A stretch of DNA of 64,000 bases from contig CAWIOP010000005.1 in the NCBI GenBank assembly GCA_963837755.1, forward strand, positions 1,045,893 through 1,109,892, read 5' to 3'. Source of the DNA: JADGHX01 sp963837755 (GTDB taxonomy: Bacteria > Pseudomonadota > Gammaproteobacteria > Steroidobacterales > Steroidobacteraceae). Position numbers and translations under genes: made by a program. Shown in pieces: positions 9,516 through 18,963 of this stretch. The notes under the pieces were generated by a model, which was not told where the DNA came from, ran no database searches, and saw only the letters and a list, made by a program, of their open reading frames with translations. Position 1 is the stretch's first letter; every line of letters begins with the position of its first letter.

Positions 9516-10226
9516 TTAAGCCACTGCGTGCCGTCTCTCGTCGGCAATGATCTTGCCGTCGAACAGCCGCACCGTACGGCTGGCCGCGCCGGCATACCGC
9601 GAATCATGCGTGACCATGCAGATGGTCACGTTCTGCTTTTCGTTCAGATCCGAAAGCAGTTTCATCACCGCATCGCCATTGCCCGAATCGAGGTTGCCCG
9701 TGGGCTCGTCCGCAAGCAGAACGGAGGGCTTCCCGACCACCGAACGGGCAACTGCGACGCGTTGCTGCTGGCCCCCTGACAGCTGCGCGGGAAAGTGTTC
9801 GGCGCGATCCGTCATGCCGACCCTCTCGAGGCATTCCATGACACGACTGCGCCTCTCCTTGCCGGACATGCTCCGGTGGGTCAGCGGAAGCTCGACGTTT
9901 TCGAAGACCGTCATGTCTCCAATCAGATTGAAGTCCTGGAAGACGAAACCGATCTCGGCGTTGCGAATCCGGGCGAGCGCGGCGTGATCGAGCTCTTGCA
10001 GGGCCGTCTGATTGATGAAGTAGCGGCCTTCCGTCGGTGAGTCCAGCAATCCGAGAATCGACAGGAGGGTCGATTTGCCGCATCCGGAGGGTCCCGCGAT
10101 CGTCACGAACTCTCCCTCGTATATTTTCAGGTCGATGTCCGCGAGCGCATTCGTCTGGAGCTTGTCGGTGTAGAAGGTCTTTCCGACGCCTTCGAGCGAC
10201 AGCAGGGGTTTGCCGATATGCTTCAT
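9516..10226 (-). CDS. ABC transporter ATP-binding protein, MacB/LolD type
   Basis: 236 residues. Start at 10226 has an SD (CAGGAG) nine to ten bases upstream. All ATPase motifs are present: Walker A GPSGCGKST (about residue 44), Q-loop FVFQDFN, signature LSGGQQQRVAVARS, Walker B VLLADEPTGNLDS and the switch histidine VTHDS. The EPTGNLDSG signature and length are those of the MacB/LolD/FtsE branch. It sits between the HlyD adaptor (61 bases upstream) and the permease (13 bases downstream), so it energises that complex on the cytoplasmic face. Confidence 0.95.
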   Translation of the reverse strand: MKHIGKPLLSLEGVGKTFYTDKLQTNALADIDLKIYEGEFVTIAGPSGCGKSTLLSILGLLDSPTEGRYFINQTALQELDHAALARIRNAEIGFVFQDFNLIGDMTVFENVELPLTHRSMSGKERRSRVMECLERVGMTDRAEHFPAQLSGGQQQRVAVARSVVGKPSVLLADEPTGNLDSGNGDAVMKLLSDLNEKQNVTICMVTHDSRYAGAASRTVRLFDGKIIADERRHAVA

Positions 10227-10287
10227 TCCGATGACTCCTGACCCAATGACTTCCGACGAGCGCAGCGGGCGCGCCGCGCGCGGCACT

Positions 10288-11544
10288 TCAGAGTATTTCG
10301 AGAGCGTCCGTCCCGGCCCACGCCGAGACATCCGACAAGATGACCTTCTCGCCTTCGTTGAGCCCCGACAGAACCTGGATGCTGGCAGCCGATCTTTTGC
10401 CCAGCTGGATCTGTCTTCGCCTGGCTGCGTTGCCTTCGACGACGAAAATGCTCGCGTCCGCCGTCCCGCCGAGCTGAATGGGTTTGCCGACGAACAGTAC
10501 GTTCGGAAGGCTATCGATCCGGATGGTGCCTTCGACCCTCAGGTCCGGTCGCGCACCCGACGGCAGCGGCTCGTCGGGTATTACATCGACAGCCAGCGTG
10601 CCGCTCTGGACTGCGGCATTGATGCGATTGACCTTCCCCCGCACCGTTGCGCCGTTGACTCGAAGAATGGCCGTCTGTCCGACCGCAATCTCGCGCGCCT
10701 GACCTTCTTCCACACGCAGCTGCGCCTTCAGGGCGTCGAGTCGGGAAACACTCGCGATGACCGTACCTACCGCCAGTCTCTGGCCTTCTTCCACTTCGAC
10801 ATTCTGCAGCACGCCGTGAATGCCGGCCGTTACCTGCAACTTCGAGACGAGGTCTCTGCACAGCGACATCTTCTCGATCACCTGGGCATGCTGTGCCAAC
10901 TTTGCATCGAGCTTTGCTTCATTCAGCTTCGGAAGCCTCTCGTAATACTGGTTGTCGATCTCGTATCTCGCCTGCAGCTGCTCGGCACTCAGCTCCGCCC
11001 TTTGAAACTCGAGGCGCGACATGATCCCCGTGGCCGCCAGTTTCCGATATGCGTCCAGATCCAGCCGCGCGCGTTTCAACTCCGACGTGGTCTGCTCGAG
11101 CCGCGATTTCGCAACGATGAGGTCGCTGGCCAGCTGCTCCCTGAGCTGAAACAGCTCAGCCGTGGAGACGCGCAATGCGAGCTCGGCGTCGCTCAGCTTG
11201 TTGTTCAATTCCGGGTTCTCCAGCTCGACGATGAGTGTGTCGGGGGAAACGACGGCGCCGGACAGGAGGTGCACGCGCTTGACCAGGCCCTCCGATCGGC
11301 TGGAGAGCCATTTCTTGTCGATGGGAACGAGATTCCCGGGCGCACGGACTTCCACCAGCAGCTCGCCGCGCCTGACTGTGTCGATGTAGAGAGAGTCGGC
11401 TTTTGCCTGGGGAAGAGCCGATTGCAATGTGGAGGTCCACGCTGCCAGCGACACGAGCGCCGCGAGCAGTGCCGCGGGTATAACCCATCTCTTCTTCAGC
11501 CAGGGTCTCTTGTTCGCCTGATCCAGGTGCCGGGTTATGTCCAT
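10288..11544 (-). CDS. HlyD/MacA-type periplasmic adaptor protein
   Basis: 418 residues. One N-terminal membrane helix (KKRWVIPAALLAALVSLAAW), then a biotinyl-lipoyl-like half motif (GELLVEVRAPGNLVPIDKKW), a long alpha-helical hairpin with heptad character (about 110-230), the second lipoyl half (VTAGIHGVLQNVEVEEGQRL) and a beta-barrel domain (VGQTAILRVNGATVRGKVNR). This is the architecture of membrane fusion proteins that link an inner-membrane pump to an outer-membrane channel. No TolC-like gene is in the window, so the partner is elsewhere. Followed by the ATPase and permease in one likely operon. Confidence 0.93.
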   Translation of the reverse strand: MDITRHLDQANKRPWLKKRWVIPAALLAALVSLAAWTSTLQSALPQAKADSLYIDTVRRGELLVEVRAPGNLVPIDKKWLSSRSEGLVKRVHLLSGAVVSPDTLIVELENPELNNKLSDAELALRVSTAELFQLREQLASDLIVAKSRLEQTTSELKRARLDLDAYRKLAATGIMSRLEFQRAELSAEQLQARYEIDNQYYERLPKLNEAKLDAKLAQHAQVIEKMSLCRDLVSKLQVTAGIHGVLQNVEVEEGQRLAVGTVIASVSRLDALKAQLRVEEGQAREIAVGQTAILRVNGATVRGKVNRINAAVQSGTLAVDVIPDEPLPSGARPDLRVEGTIRIDSLPNVLFVGKPIQLGGTADASIFVVEGNAARRRQIQLGKRSAASIQVLSGLNEGEKVILSDVSAWAGTDALEIL

Positions 11545-11673
11545 CTCATATCCACTTCACTGCCGACGGACGTCACGGCAGAGGACGCTAGCGTGGGCGC
11601 GAAAGTGGCGCAGCGGTTTGCGGCGAACCGCGGACGGGAGACGGCTAATGGCGCCTGCGTGCGGTGAACGGTG

Positions 11674-12453
11674 TCACGCCTGGGCATCAAGCGCGGCGAA
11701 CAGCGCGTCCTTGTAACGGCGTCCGACCTTCAGGCGCGTGCCATTGTCTAGCACGGCATGGTAGTCGCCGTTGTCGTTCGCCAGGAGCTCACGAATGCGC
11801 CGTATGCTCACCAGGCAGGAGCGGTGAATCTGCCGAAAGCCGTGCGGCCCCAGGCGGTTTTCCATGTTACGCAGCGATTCGCGCAGCAGATGAGACTTTT
11901 CGCGGGTGTGCAGCGTCACGTAGTCCCCTTCCGCCTCCACCCAGGCAATCTCGTCCGGCGTGAGGATGTGAACGTTGCCGCCCGCGCGAACCAGAATGCG
12001 ACCGCTCCGATTCATGCCTGGCAAACCGCTCGCGCCGAGCTGGTCGAGCAACGATACGAGCTCGGTCGTACGGCGCAGGAGGTTTCGCTGCGTGAAGTCG
12101 CGGCGGGCGCGTGCAAGCGCCGCGGCAAGCTTCTCCCGGTCGAGCGGCTTCAGGAGATAGTCGACTGCGTTGACTCGAAAGGCGTCGAGCGCGTGTTGCT
12201 CGTAGGCCGTCAGGAAGATCACGGCCGGCATGCGCTCCACCCCGATCTCCTCGATCACGTCGAAGCCCGAAAGTCCGGGCATTCGCACGTCGAGGAACAC
12301 GAGGTCCGGCGCGAGCTCGCGAATCGAACTGACGGCCTCGGCGCCGTCGGCGCACATCGCGACGATTTCGATGTCCGGTTCCGTGCGCAGCTGGAGAGCT
12401 ACGCCGTCGCGCGCCAGTGGCTCGTCGTCGACGATCGCAACGCGCAGGGTCAT
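11674..12453 (-). CDS. LytTR-family response regulator
   Basis: 259 residues. The receiver domain has the acidic pair VDDEP, phospho-acceptor Asp55 (VFLDVRMPGLSG), the switch threonine (FLTAY) and the lysine of LLKPLD. The C-terminal domain (about 150-255) is LytTR: it has the pattern AWVEAEGDYVTLHTREKSHL and QIHRSCLVSIRRIREL. LytTR domains bind DNA direct repeats through beta-strand loops. Its start overlaps the stop of the histidine kinase by four bases (ATGA, 12450-12453), so the two are translationally coupled. The transporter genes 129 bases downstream are the likely target. Confidence 0.95.
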   Translation of the reverse strand: MTLRVAIVDDEPLARDGVALQLRTEPDIEIVAMCADGAEAVSSIRELAPDLVFLDVRMPGLSGFDVIEEIGVERMPAVIFLTAYEQHALDAFRVNAVDYLLKPLDREKLAAALARARRDFTQRNLLRRTTELVSLLDQLGASGLPGMNRSGRILVRAGGNVHILTPDEIAWVEAEGDYVTLHTREKSHLLRESLRNMENRLGPHGFRQIHRSCLVSIRRIRELLANDNGDYHAVLDNGTRLKVGRRYKDALFAALDAQA

Positions 12454-13595
12454 ACCGCAAGCGCCTGCGAAGCGCGCCGGGCCATGATCGGTACGCCAAT
12501 CGTTACGCGCGTTCCCTGGCCTGGCCGGCTTTCGATCGCGAACGCATGATCGTCGCCGTAGAGCTGTTGAAGCCTCAGGCGCACGTTCGTAAGACCGGTC
12601 CCTTCCTTGAAATGGGGGTCGTCGCGCAAGGCGCTGCCTGCGCCGTCATCGCTTATTTCGATGACGAGCCGGTCGCGCAACCGCCGGCAGCGCACGGCCA
12701 GGGCACATCTGCCCGGTTTTTCGGCGATCCCATGAATCACCGCGTTTTCGACCAGCGGCTGAAGCAGCATCGCGGGCACCTGCACCGCTTTCATCTCGTG
12801 CTCACATTCCTCGATTACCTTCAGCCGCTCGCCGTAGCGCACCTTCGCGATGGCAAGGTACTCGGTGGCCATTTCCAGCTCTCGCTCGAGAGACACCCAC
12901 TGATCGCTCGTGCCATCGAGCGTGCGGCGGAGAAAACTCGCGATTCGGTTGATCGTCTCTACGGCGCGCTCGGCCTCATTCTTCTGCACGAGCACAGCGA
13001 CGGCGTTCAGCGAGTTGAACAGGAAGTGCGGATTGATCTGCATGCGCAACGTCTGCAATTGCAGCTCCGCGAGCGTCTCGCGGAGACGAATAGCGTCGAA
13101 CTCCTGGCGTCGTACGATCTGGTGAAAATTGCCCATGTTCAGATTCGCGGCCAGCACCGCGTATGTGATGATCTCGAACAGGAACATGTTGTCGCCGAAC
13201 AGGAAATGACCGCTGTGTTGCCATGGTGCATAGGTCGCCATGGCGCCGATATTGGATCCGAAGTAGTGATAGAAGTAGGCGACGCCCAGGCTGTGTGCCA
13301 CCGAGATGGCCAGGAACGCGAGCACGTTGGCGCAAATCGGCCAGAGCCAGCGCTCGGGGCGAATGGGCAGCCGCTTCGCGAGCGCGGCGACGAGCGGTGC
13401 GAGCACGAACCAGGGCAGCCAGAAGTACTTCGTGATGAACCAGATCGGCTGCAGGGGATTGGGCGAGAAGCCCCGTTCCGTGAGCAGTCCGGAGACTTGC
13501 CGGAGGAGGACGAAGAGGACCGTGCCGAGCCAGATGCACGCGAGCAGGAAAACGAGGTGCCGAAAGGTGACGGCGCGTGAATCGGTTGTCGGCAT
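12450..13595 (-). CDS. Sensor histidine kinase, LytS/YehU class
   Basis: 381 residues with the start at 13595 (MPTTDSRAVTFRHLVFLLAC); longer upstream frames read as arginine-rich junk. Four membrane helices (about 10-32, 58-74, 84-110, 131-152) form the input domain. Then comes the His_kinase motif with phospho-acceptor His190 (LRMQINPHFLFNSLNAVAVL) and an HATPase with N box LVENAVIHGI, G box EISDDGAGS and GTGLTNVRLRLQQLYG. It would phosphorylate the LytTR regulator next to it. The absence of a periplasmic loop of size suggests that it senses something in the membrane. Confidence 0.93.
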   Translation of the reverse strand: MPTTDSRAVTFRHLVFLLACIWLGTVLFVLLRQVSGLLTERGFSPNPLQPIWFITKYFWLPWFVLAPLVAALAKRLPIRPERWLWPICANVLAFLAISVAHSLGVAYFYHYFGSNIGAMATYAPWQHSGHFLFGDNMFLFEIITYAVLAANLNMGNFHQIVRRQEFDAIRLRETLAELQLQTLRMQINPHFLFNSLNAVAVLVQKNEAERAVETINRIASFLRRTLDGTSDQWVSLERELEMATEYLAIAKVRYGERLKVIEECEHEMKAVQVPAMLLQPLVENAVIHGIAEKPGRCALAVRCRRLRDRLVIEISDDGAGSALRDDPHFKEGTGLTNVRLRLQQLYGDDHAFAIESRPGQGTRVTIGVPIMARRASQALAV

Positions 13596-13768
13596 ACGGC
13601 CCACTCGATCAATCGGGTCTCGAGTGTAATGCTTGCGGGAGCTTCGGTTCCGTAGTGCGCCGAGTGGCGGGCGGGCCGCGCCGAGGTGCGGCCGTGGCGG
13701 GTCGAACGGCGGCTCTCGGTCAACGGTCCCGCGGTTGCTCCCCGGCCAGTCTGTCATGCATCACCGCC

Positions 13769-14815
13769 TCACTTCCTCGACATCCTCCGAAGCTCTGCCG
13801 GCAGGCTCGCATCGAACCCATCGATGCGACGAACGATCTTTCCGCTGGCATCGGCGATCAACAAGGTGGGCACGTTCATGACACGAAATGATCTGAACCA
13901 CATACCCGATTCATCGAGGGTGAGTGGGATTGCCGTCTCGTATTTGGCTCGATAGTCGATCAGATCGTCCTTTGTCGCCCACAAGCCCGATGCAATGGCT
14001 AACCAGCGCAAGTGCGTGTCCTGCTTGACCAGCGCATCGACCTGCTCGCGTGACTCGCGGCAGCTCTTCGCCATACCTGGACGGCTGGTCGCCAAGTACC
14101 CCTCACACCACGGCGACATAAACACGAGAACCGCAGGGCGCTTCACACGAGGGTCTCGAGCGCGAAAGGTACGGCCATCGAGCGTTGTCGCTGAGATGTC
14201 CGGCAACCGATCACCCACACCGTATTGAGGCATATTCAACGGTGCACTTGCGCCGTGCGGCTGCGACTCAGTGTAGACCCCGGTCCGAGCCGCCACGAGC
14301 GCAGCATCGAGCCGCGCGTCCGCGAGATGCCCGACATACTGAATGCGGCCATCGCGGCCGATCACGATGTGCTGTGGCGTGACCCGTAGATTGAAAGCAG
14401 CGCCGGCCTCACCGTCGTCGAGGACGATTGGCATCGTGATGCCCAATTCGCGCCGGGCAGTCCGGACGTCGTCGATCGAGTCGTTGAACCCGGAGTCGAT
14501 CGCGATGACAGCCAGATCAGGCCCCGCAGTCTGGAAGGTGCGCTCGAAGTGCGGCATCTGCTGGCGGCACGGCACGCACCAGGTGGCCCAGAACTTGAGA
14601 TAGACCGCCTGCTTGCCGTACAGAGCCCCGAGATCGATCGTGTCGCCGTCGATTGTCCTGAGCACCAGCTTTGGCGCAGGCGACCCGACCAGCCTTGCGC
14701 CCGCCCGCTCGGCGAGCTCCTGCGCAGTCGGCCGTGGTGCCGCTTCGGCGCGCAACGATGTGAGGGCAAAGCCTGCGCCGAGAAGTGCGATGACTGCGAT
14801 CAATGGCGTTCTCAT
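13769..14815 (-). CDS. Exported TlpA-like protein with two thioredoxin folds
   Basis: 348 residues, start at 14815 with SD AAGGCGGA. A signal peptide (MRTPLIAVIALLGAGFALTS) is followed by a TlpA/ResA-type thioredoxin domain whose active site is intact (KFWATWCVPCRQQM). A second domain from about residue 185 has the same beginning (VGDRLPDISATTLDGRTFRA) but only one cysteine at the corresponding site (FMSPWCEGYL), so it is probably not a redox centre in itself. Periplasmic thiol-disulfide exchange is the expected role. The cupin gene lies 60 bases upstream on the same strand, suggesting a shared transcript. Confidence 0.85.
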   Translation of the reverse strand: MRTPLIAVIALLGAGFALTSLRAEAAPRPTAQELAERAGARLVGSPAPKLVLRTIDGDTIDLGALYGKQAVYLKFWATWCVPCRQQMPHFERTFQTAGPDLAVIAIDSGFNDSIDDVRTARRELGITMPIVLDDGEAGAAFNLRVTPQHIVIGRDGRIQYVGHLADARLDAALVAARTGVYTESQPHGASAPLNMPQYGVGDRLPDISATTLDGRTFRARDPRVKRPAVLVFMSPWCEGYLATSRPGMAKSCRESREQVDALVKQDTHLRWLAIASGLWATKDDLIDYRAKYETAIPLTLDESGMWFRSFRVMNVPTLLIADASGKIVRRIDGFDASLPAELRRMSRK

Positions 14816-14875
14816 GTTTATTCCGCCTTTTCTGCGTGTCTGATCACGAGGGGACATCGTCGGGCTACTGCTGCT

Positions 14876-15364
14876 CTATCGGCATGCCCTTTTTGTGTAA
14901 TCCAGGATGCGTTTGGCTTCGCCCCCGGGAGCCCAGATCACCAATAGCTTGACGTCAGCCTCCTTCGGCACGATGTGGCGAACGAAGTCTCCGGGTCTGA
15001 CAACCCCGACCATGCCGGGAGCCAGCATGTGCAGCTCCCCGTTCACCTCATGACCCAACGTTCCCGATAGAACATAGAAAATCTCCAGGGCTCCGTGCCG
15101 GTGTCTGCCCACTTCCTTCCCGGCGGAAAGGGTCAGTTCAGTCATCTCCAATTCCTTGCCACCGAGATTCGACTCATCCAGAAGCACTTTCCAGTGTTCA
15201 AGTGGACGCTGAAACTCAATGACACCTCTTGTCGCATGAGAATATTTCCCGGCTTCGTTGTTCGTCTCCTGCGCGATTGCATCACTTGCATTCTGCGCGA
15301 AGCCGGCAGACATCGGGCCGAGCGCGGCGGCGGCAATCAGCCCCAGATGGATCAGACGTGTCAT
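14876..15364 (-). CDS. Exported cupin-domain protein
   Basis: 162 residues with a signal peptide (MTRLIHLGLIAAAALGPMSA). The cupin core shows the metal-site pattern in GRHRHGALEIFYVLSGTLGH (two His and a Glu) and a later histidine (GDFVRHIVP), so metal binding is likely. Single small cupins of this type are secreted or periplasmic and often of unknown substrate. SD AAGGACC precedes the start. It heads a likely two-gene unit with the TlpA-like gene. It is divergent from the regulator at 15603, with a 238-base shared upstream region. Confidence 0.85.
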   Translation of the reverse strand: MTRLIHLGLIAAAALGPMSAGFAQNASDAIAQETNNEAGKYSHATRGVIEFQRPLEHWKVLLDESNLGGKELEMTELTLSAGKEVGRHRHGALEIFYVLSGTLGHEVNGELHMLAPGMVGVVRPGDFVRHIVPKEADVKLLVIWAPGGEAKRILDYTKRACR

Positions 15365-15602
15365 GTTTTCGGTCCTTGATCAAAAAAGAAAATCACCTGT
15401 GCGATTCGGGAACAGGCTCCGGGGTCGATGCCAACCATTCCCGGCGTCAATCGACAGAGTCTGCCGTTGGCCCGGTTACCTGTTGGGCGAGCAGGCGGTT
15501 GCCGTTTCGCCGGGTTCCGGGCAGCTGGTACTGTCGCTGGGCTACCGCTGAAAAGCCCTTAACGTTTCTGAAATCTCATGAAAGGCGCGGAAGGGAGAGC
15601 CG

Positions 15603-17603
15603 ATGAGCACTGCAGAGCCGGAAGCGAATCTTGCGTTTGCAGGCTATTTTCTGGATGCACGGAAGCGCGTGCTGATCGGGCCGGACGGCATGCCGGTCAA
15701 CATATCGTCGCGCGCGTTCAACACTCTTCATTACCTGGCGTCGCATCCACATGAGCTGATAGACAAGCACCGACTGATGAAAGCGGTGTGGCCCAACAGC
15801 TTCGTCGAGGAAAACAACCTCAATCAGCAGATATCGACACTGCGCAAGGTTCTTGGGGAGGCTGCCGGCGATCACCGGTACGCCGGCAGCCGATTCATCG
15901 TCACGGTTTCGGGGCGGGGTTATCGGTTCGTTCAGGACGTGCAGCGGGTCGGCTCGCTGCCCGTCGCTGCGGAGGGGCTGCGGGAGAGCCCAGCGCAAGC
16001 AGCCGGGAACGGCTCGGCCGACGACAGTCCGGCCCGCAGCGTGCCGGATGCGGCCGCCCGGCGTGGTTGGCGTAGCTCGTGGCCGGGAGCCATGGTTGCG
16101 GCAGTAGTGGTGCTGATGGTCGGTGCTGCTTACGTTCTCCTGGCGGGACCCGAGTGGGGACGGACTGTCCCAATGGAGGCGCCGTCCATCGCTGTGCTGC
16201 CGTTTGCGGATGTGAGCCCCAATCACGATCAAGGCTATTTTGCGGACGGGCTGTCGGAAGAGCTGCTGAACGCGCTCGGCAGGCTGAATGGCCTTCGCGT
16301 CATCGGGCGCACGTCGTCTTTTTCGTTCAAGGGAAGGAATGAGGACGTTCGTCAGGTCGCTGCCACGCTTGGCGTGCAACATGTACTTGAAGGCAGCGTG
16401 CGGCGGGATGGGGACCGTCTGCGCATCACGACGCAGCTCGTGGATGCCACGAATGGCTCACAGCTCTGGGCGGAGACGTACGATCGCAGGCTGGGGGATG
16501 TCTTTGCGATACAGAAGCAGATCGCCGATTCAGTCGCTGCCGCTCTGCGGCTCACACTCGGGCCGGCGCGCGTTGCCGCGATGGCAGGAGGAACGCGCAA
16601 TATCGAGGCTTACGAGGCGTACCTATCGGCCCGCGCCGTGACGAACAATGGTGGATCCACTCGGGCGAGCGAGGCTGTCGGGCTGCTCGAGCGAGCGGTG
16701 CAGCTCGATCCTGATTTCGCGCTGGCGTGGGCAGCGCTCGCGGAAGGCTACACGTTCGCGGTGGATTTTCCGCCCTCGTCGGCTTTGCCACTCACACAGG
16801 TGGAGCTGCAGCGGCGTATTTCGAGGGCAGCATTGCGCGCGTTCGAGCTGGCGCCGGATGCGCCCCAGACCTTGCGCAGCGCTGGCATGGTGTCGATGCA
16901 GAACCGGGATTGGGCGGAGGCGGAGCGCCGTCTTCGCAGGGCGGTTGAGCTTTCGGGGCCGTATGACTACGACGCCAACCTGCTCTATGCCTGGTTTCTG
17001 ATGAATGTCGGCCGCGCGAGCGAGGCGATTCCGTACGAAGAGCGCGCAATGCGTGCGGAGCCTTTGCTGATGCGGCCTGTGGTGTTCCTGGCCGCTCTCC
17101 ACGAGATGCGCGGGGAATTTGATGAGGCTGAAGCGCTGCTACTGGCGAGCTCGGATCTCGAGGGACATGAGGCGATGCGCAGACAAGGGCTGATCATGAT
17201 TCGTCTTGGGCGTCACGACCGGAGCGGCCTGACGCGCCTCCTGACTGAGAAAGGAGGTACGCTGCCTTGCGCGTCGCTGGATGATCCGCCGCAGGCCTTG
17301 GAGGATCTGCGGAGGAGTTATGCGGACGCCACGCGCAGCGGCGCCCATGGGCAACTCATCCCGGTGGCTCTGTTCGCGTCGTTCCTTGGCGATCAGGCGC
17401 TCTCGCTGGACGCCCTTCGTGCAATCGGGCCGACGACGCAGAATCTGTTCCCGATCTGGCGGCCGGCGCTGAGCGAAGTGCGGCGGCTGCCGGGCTTTGA
17501 GGAGCTCGTGCGGGAGCTCGGGTTGGTGGATTACTGGCGCGCGAGTGGGGATTGGGGGGAGTTCTGCCGGGAGACCGGGGGTGGGGGATTCACGTGCCGA
17601 TAG
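15603..17603 (+). CDS. CadC-type winged-helix regulator with TolB-like and TPR domains
   Basis: 666 residues; start at 15603 has SD GGAAGGGAGAG. Domains: OmpR/PhoB-type winged helix (about 10-110, with NISSRAFNTLHYLASHPHEL and the VSGRGYRF wing), one membrane helix (about 162-182, AMVAAVVVLMVGAAYVLLAG), a TolB/FlgO-like domain (SIAVLPFADVSPNHDQGYFA, then GVQHVLEGSVRRDGDRLRIT), and several TPRs to the C-terminus. This is the common architecture of one-component membrane-bound regulators: periplasmic sensing, cytoplasmic DNA binding. Divergent orientation to the cupin-TlpA pair makes these the first candidates for its targets, which is inference. Confidence 0.9.
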   Translation: MSTAEPEANLAFAGYFLDARKRVLIGPDGMPVNISSRAFNTLHYLASHPHELIDKHRLMKAVWPNSFVEENNLNQQISTLRKVLGEAAGDHRYAGSRFIVTVSGRGYRFVQDVQRVGSLPVAAEGLRESPAQAAGNGSADDSPARSVPDAAARRGWRSSWPGAMVAAVVVLMVGAAYVLLAGPEWGRTVPMEAPSIAVLPFADVSPNHDQGYFADGLSEELLNALGRLNGLRVIGRTSSFSFKGRNEDVRQVAATLGVQHVLEGSVRRDGDRLRITTQLVDATNGSQLWAETYDRRLGDVFAIQKQIADSVAAALRLTLGPARVAAMAGGTRNIEAYEAYLSARAVTNNGGSTRASEAVGLLERAVQLDPDFALAWAALAEGYTFAVDFPPSSALPLTQVELQRRISRAALRAFELAPDAPQTLRSAGMVSMQNRDWAEAERRLRRAVELSGPYDYDANLLYAWFLMNVGRASEAIPYEERAMRAEPLLMRPVVFLAALHEMRGEFDEAEALLLASSDLEGHEAMRRQGLIMIRLGRHDRSGLTRLLTEKGGTLPCASLDDPPQALEDLRRSYADATRSGAHGQLIPVALFASFLGDQALSLDALRAIGPTTQNLFPIWRPALSEVRRLPGFEELVRELGLVDYWRASGDWGEFCRETGGGGFTCR

Positions 17604-17661
17604 TCGGGATGGATAGCGCTTGAATCCACCGTCCGCGAGCATGCAGCCGTACACTGACCGA

Positions 17662-18573
17662 ATGCCTTCACGCGCGTACTTGCTGTCGCTTCCGGAGCGC
17701 GTGGTCCGCTCGGCGCTGGGCTTAAGTGCCGGCCTGCTGCGTGAAGTCGGCGAATTGGTGATGCCGCGAGTCGTGCGCCGTAGCCAGTTATACAAGAGCC
17801 TCGTGGACACGACGCTGCGCTACGTGATCGAACAAGTCGGCGGCGCCGAAGGTGTCTATCCCGCCGAACAGCCGCTGCCGGATGACTTTCTCGCGAGGCG
17901 TGGAGCCGGTAATGCAATAGAGCTGCTCGGCATCGTCGCGTTTCGCGTCTCGCCGGTGTGGGTGCTCGCGGCGCTGGCCGATCTCAGCGGCCTGGGGCGG
18001 CGTCTGATTCCGGAAATCTCCGAGGCGCTCAAGGCGCAGGGCCTGCTGGAGAGGGAAACGCAGTTCGAGAGCGTGGACCAGCTGCTGGACGGACTGGAGA
18101 AGACCTCGTCGCGCCTTGCCGAGACTATCAACACTCCGCCACTCGATGTCGCAGGACTACGGAAGGAGTGGGCGGCGATTCGCAGCGAGGCGCGCGGCCT
18201 GAAACCGACCGACCTTCCGTCTCCCAGGACGATCGGCAACCAGTGGGAGGAACTCAAGCAGGAGTCGGCGCGGCAGGGACGATCGGTTTTCGAGACGTCT
18301 TCGGTGATGGCGGTCTCTGCCGTGCGGGCGCTGCCCAATAAGGCGCGTTGGCTGTCAGCGTCGGCACGCGTCGGCGCGACCCATACCGGGAAGCTCCTTT
18401 CGACAGCGATTCTCGATCACTACAGTCAAACGCTGAACGAGCTGCGTGAGGTGGGCTATCTCACCTACGCAAAGCGGCAGATGAGTCCTTACCTGCGCGC
18501 CTGTGTCGATTGTTTCTCGCCGCAGCGGCGAACGCTCACGCAGCGGCTGCTCGATAGGATGCGCAAGGACTAA
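17662..18573 (+). CDS. Conserved hypothetical protein, helical
   Basis: About 303 residues from the ATG at 17662 (MPSRAYLLSLPERVVRSALG); an ATG at 17641 is equally possible and neither has a clear SD. The protein is rich in predicted helices, with a hydrophobic stretch around GIVAFRVSPVWVLAALADLS, and no signal peptide. I do not recognise a family with certainty. Third-position GC bias is strong, which supports it as a real gene. It follows the regulator gene by 58 bases and may be cotranscribed. Its stop codon abuts a truncated gene at 18576. Confidence 0.65.
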   Translation: MPSRAYLLSLPERVVRSALGLSAGLLREVGELVMPRVVRRSQLYKSLVDTTLRYVIEQVGGAEGVYPAEQPLPDDFLARRGAGNAIELLGIVAFRVSPVWVLAALADLSGLGRRLIPEISEALKAQGLLERETQFESVDQLLDGLEKTSSRLAETINTPPLDVAGLRKEWAAIRSEARGLKPTDLPSPRTIGNQWEELKQESARQGRSVFETSSVMAVSAVRALPNKARWLSASARVGATHTGKLLSTAILDHYSQTLNELREVGYLTYAKRQMSPYLRACVDCFSPQRRTLTQRLLDRMRKD

Positions 18574-18575
18574 AG

Positions 18576-18953
18576 CGACTGCCCGCCGATTCGCCGAGCG
18601 GGCCCGCCGGCTCGGTCGATGTCGTCGAGTTCACGCTGTCTGGTCAGGCGTTCATGGCAATCAGCGCAGGCCCGCGCGACTCATTCAATGACGCGGTCTC
18701 TTTCCTGGTGAACTGCACTTCTCAATCGGAGATCGATCGCTACTGGAACGCACTGCTCGAGAACGACGGCAAACCCCAGGCCTGCGGCTGGATCATCGAC
18801 GAGTATGGCGTCCGATGGCAGATCGTGCCGACCGTGCTCGGCGACATGATCACGGATCCGGACACGAACAAGGCAAAGCGTGGGGCCGAGGAGATGTTGA
18901 AACAGGTGAAGTTCGATATCGCGAAGCTCGAAACTGCATTCCGAGGCAGCTGA
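18576..18953 (+). pseudogene. 5'-truncated PhnB-like glyoxalase/VOC family gene
   Basis: The frame reads RLPADSPSGPAGSVDVVEFT immediately after the preceding gene's stop, then LSGQAFMAISAGPRDSFNDA and ends KFDIAKLETAFRGS. This is the C-terminal two-thirds of the PhnB/'3-demethylubiquinone methyltransferase-like' VOC family (SVDVVEFTLSGQAFMAIS; FLVNCTSQSEIDRYWNALLE; CGWIIDEYGVRWQIVPTVLG). The family's N-terminal part (TPxLWF...AAxFY) is absent, and the join lies within a few bases of the upstream stop codon. The ATG at 18654 could still give a 99-residue product, but it would lack a metal-binding and folding half. It marks the left side of the accessory region. Confidence 0.85.
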
Positions 18954-18963
18954 GGCCACAGCA

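Noticed and set aside
10210..11667. Long plus-strand frame over the HlyD and ATPase genes
   Set aside because: Antisense shadow of two genes with complete, well-placed motifs on the minus strand.
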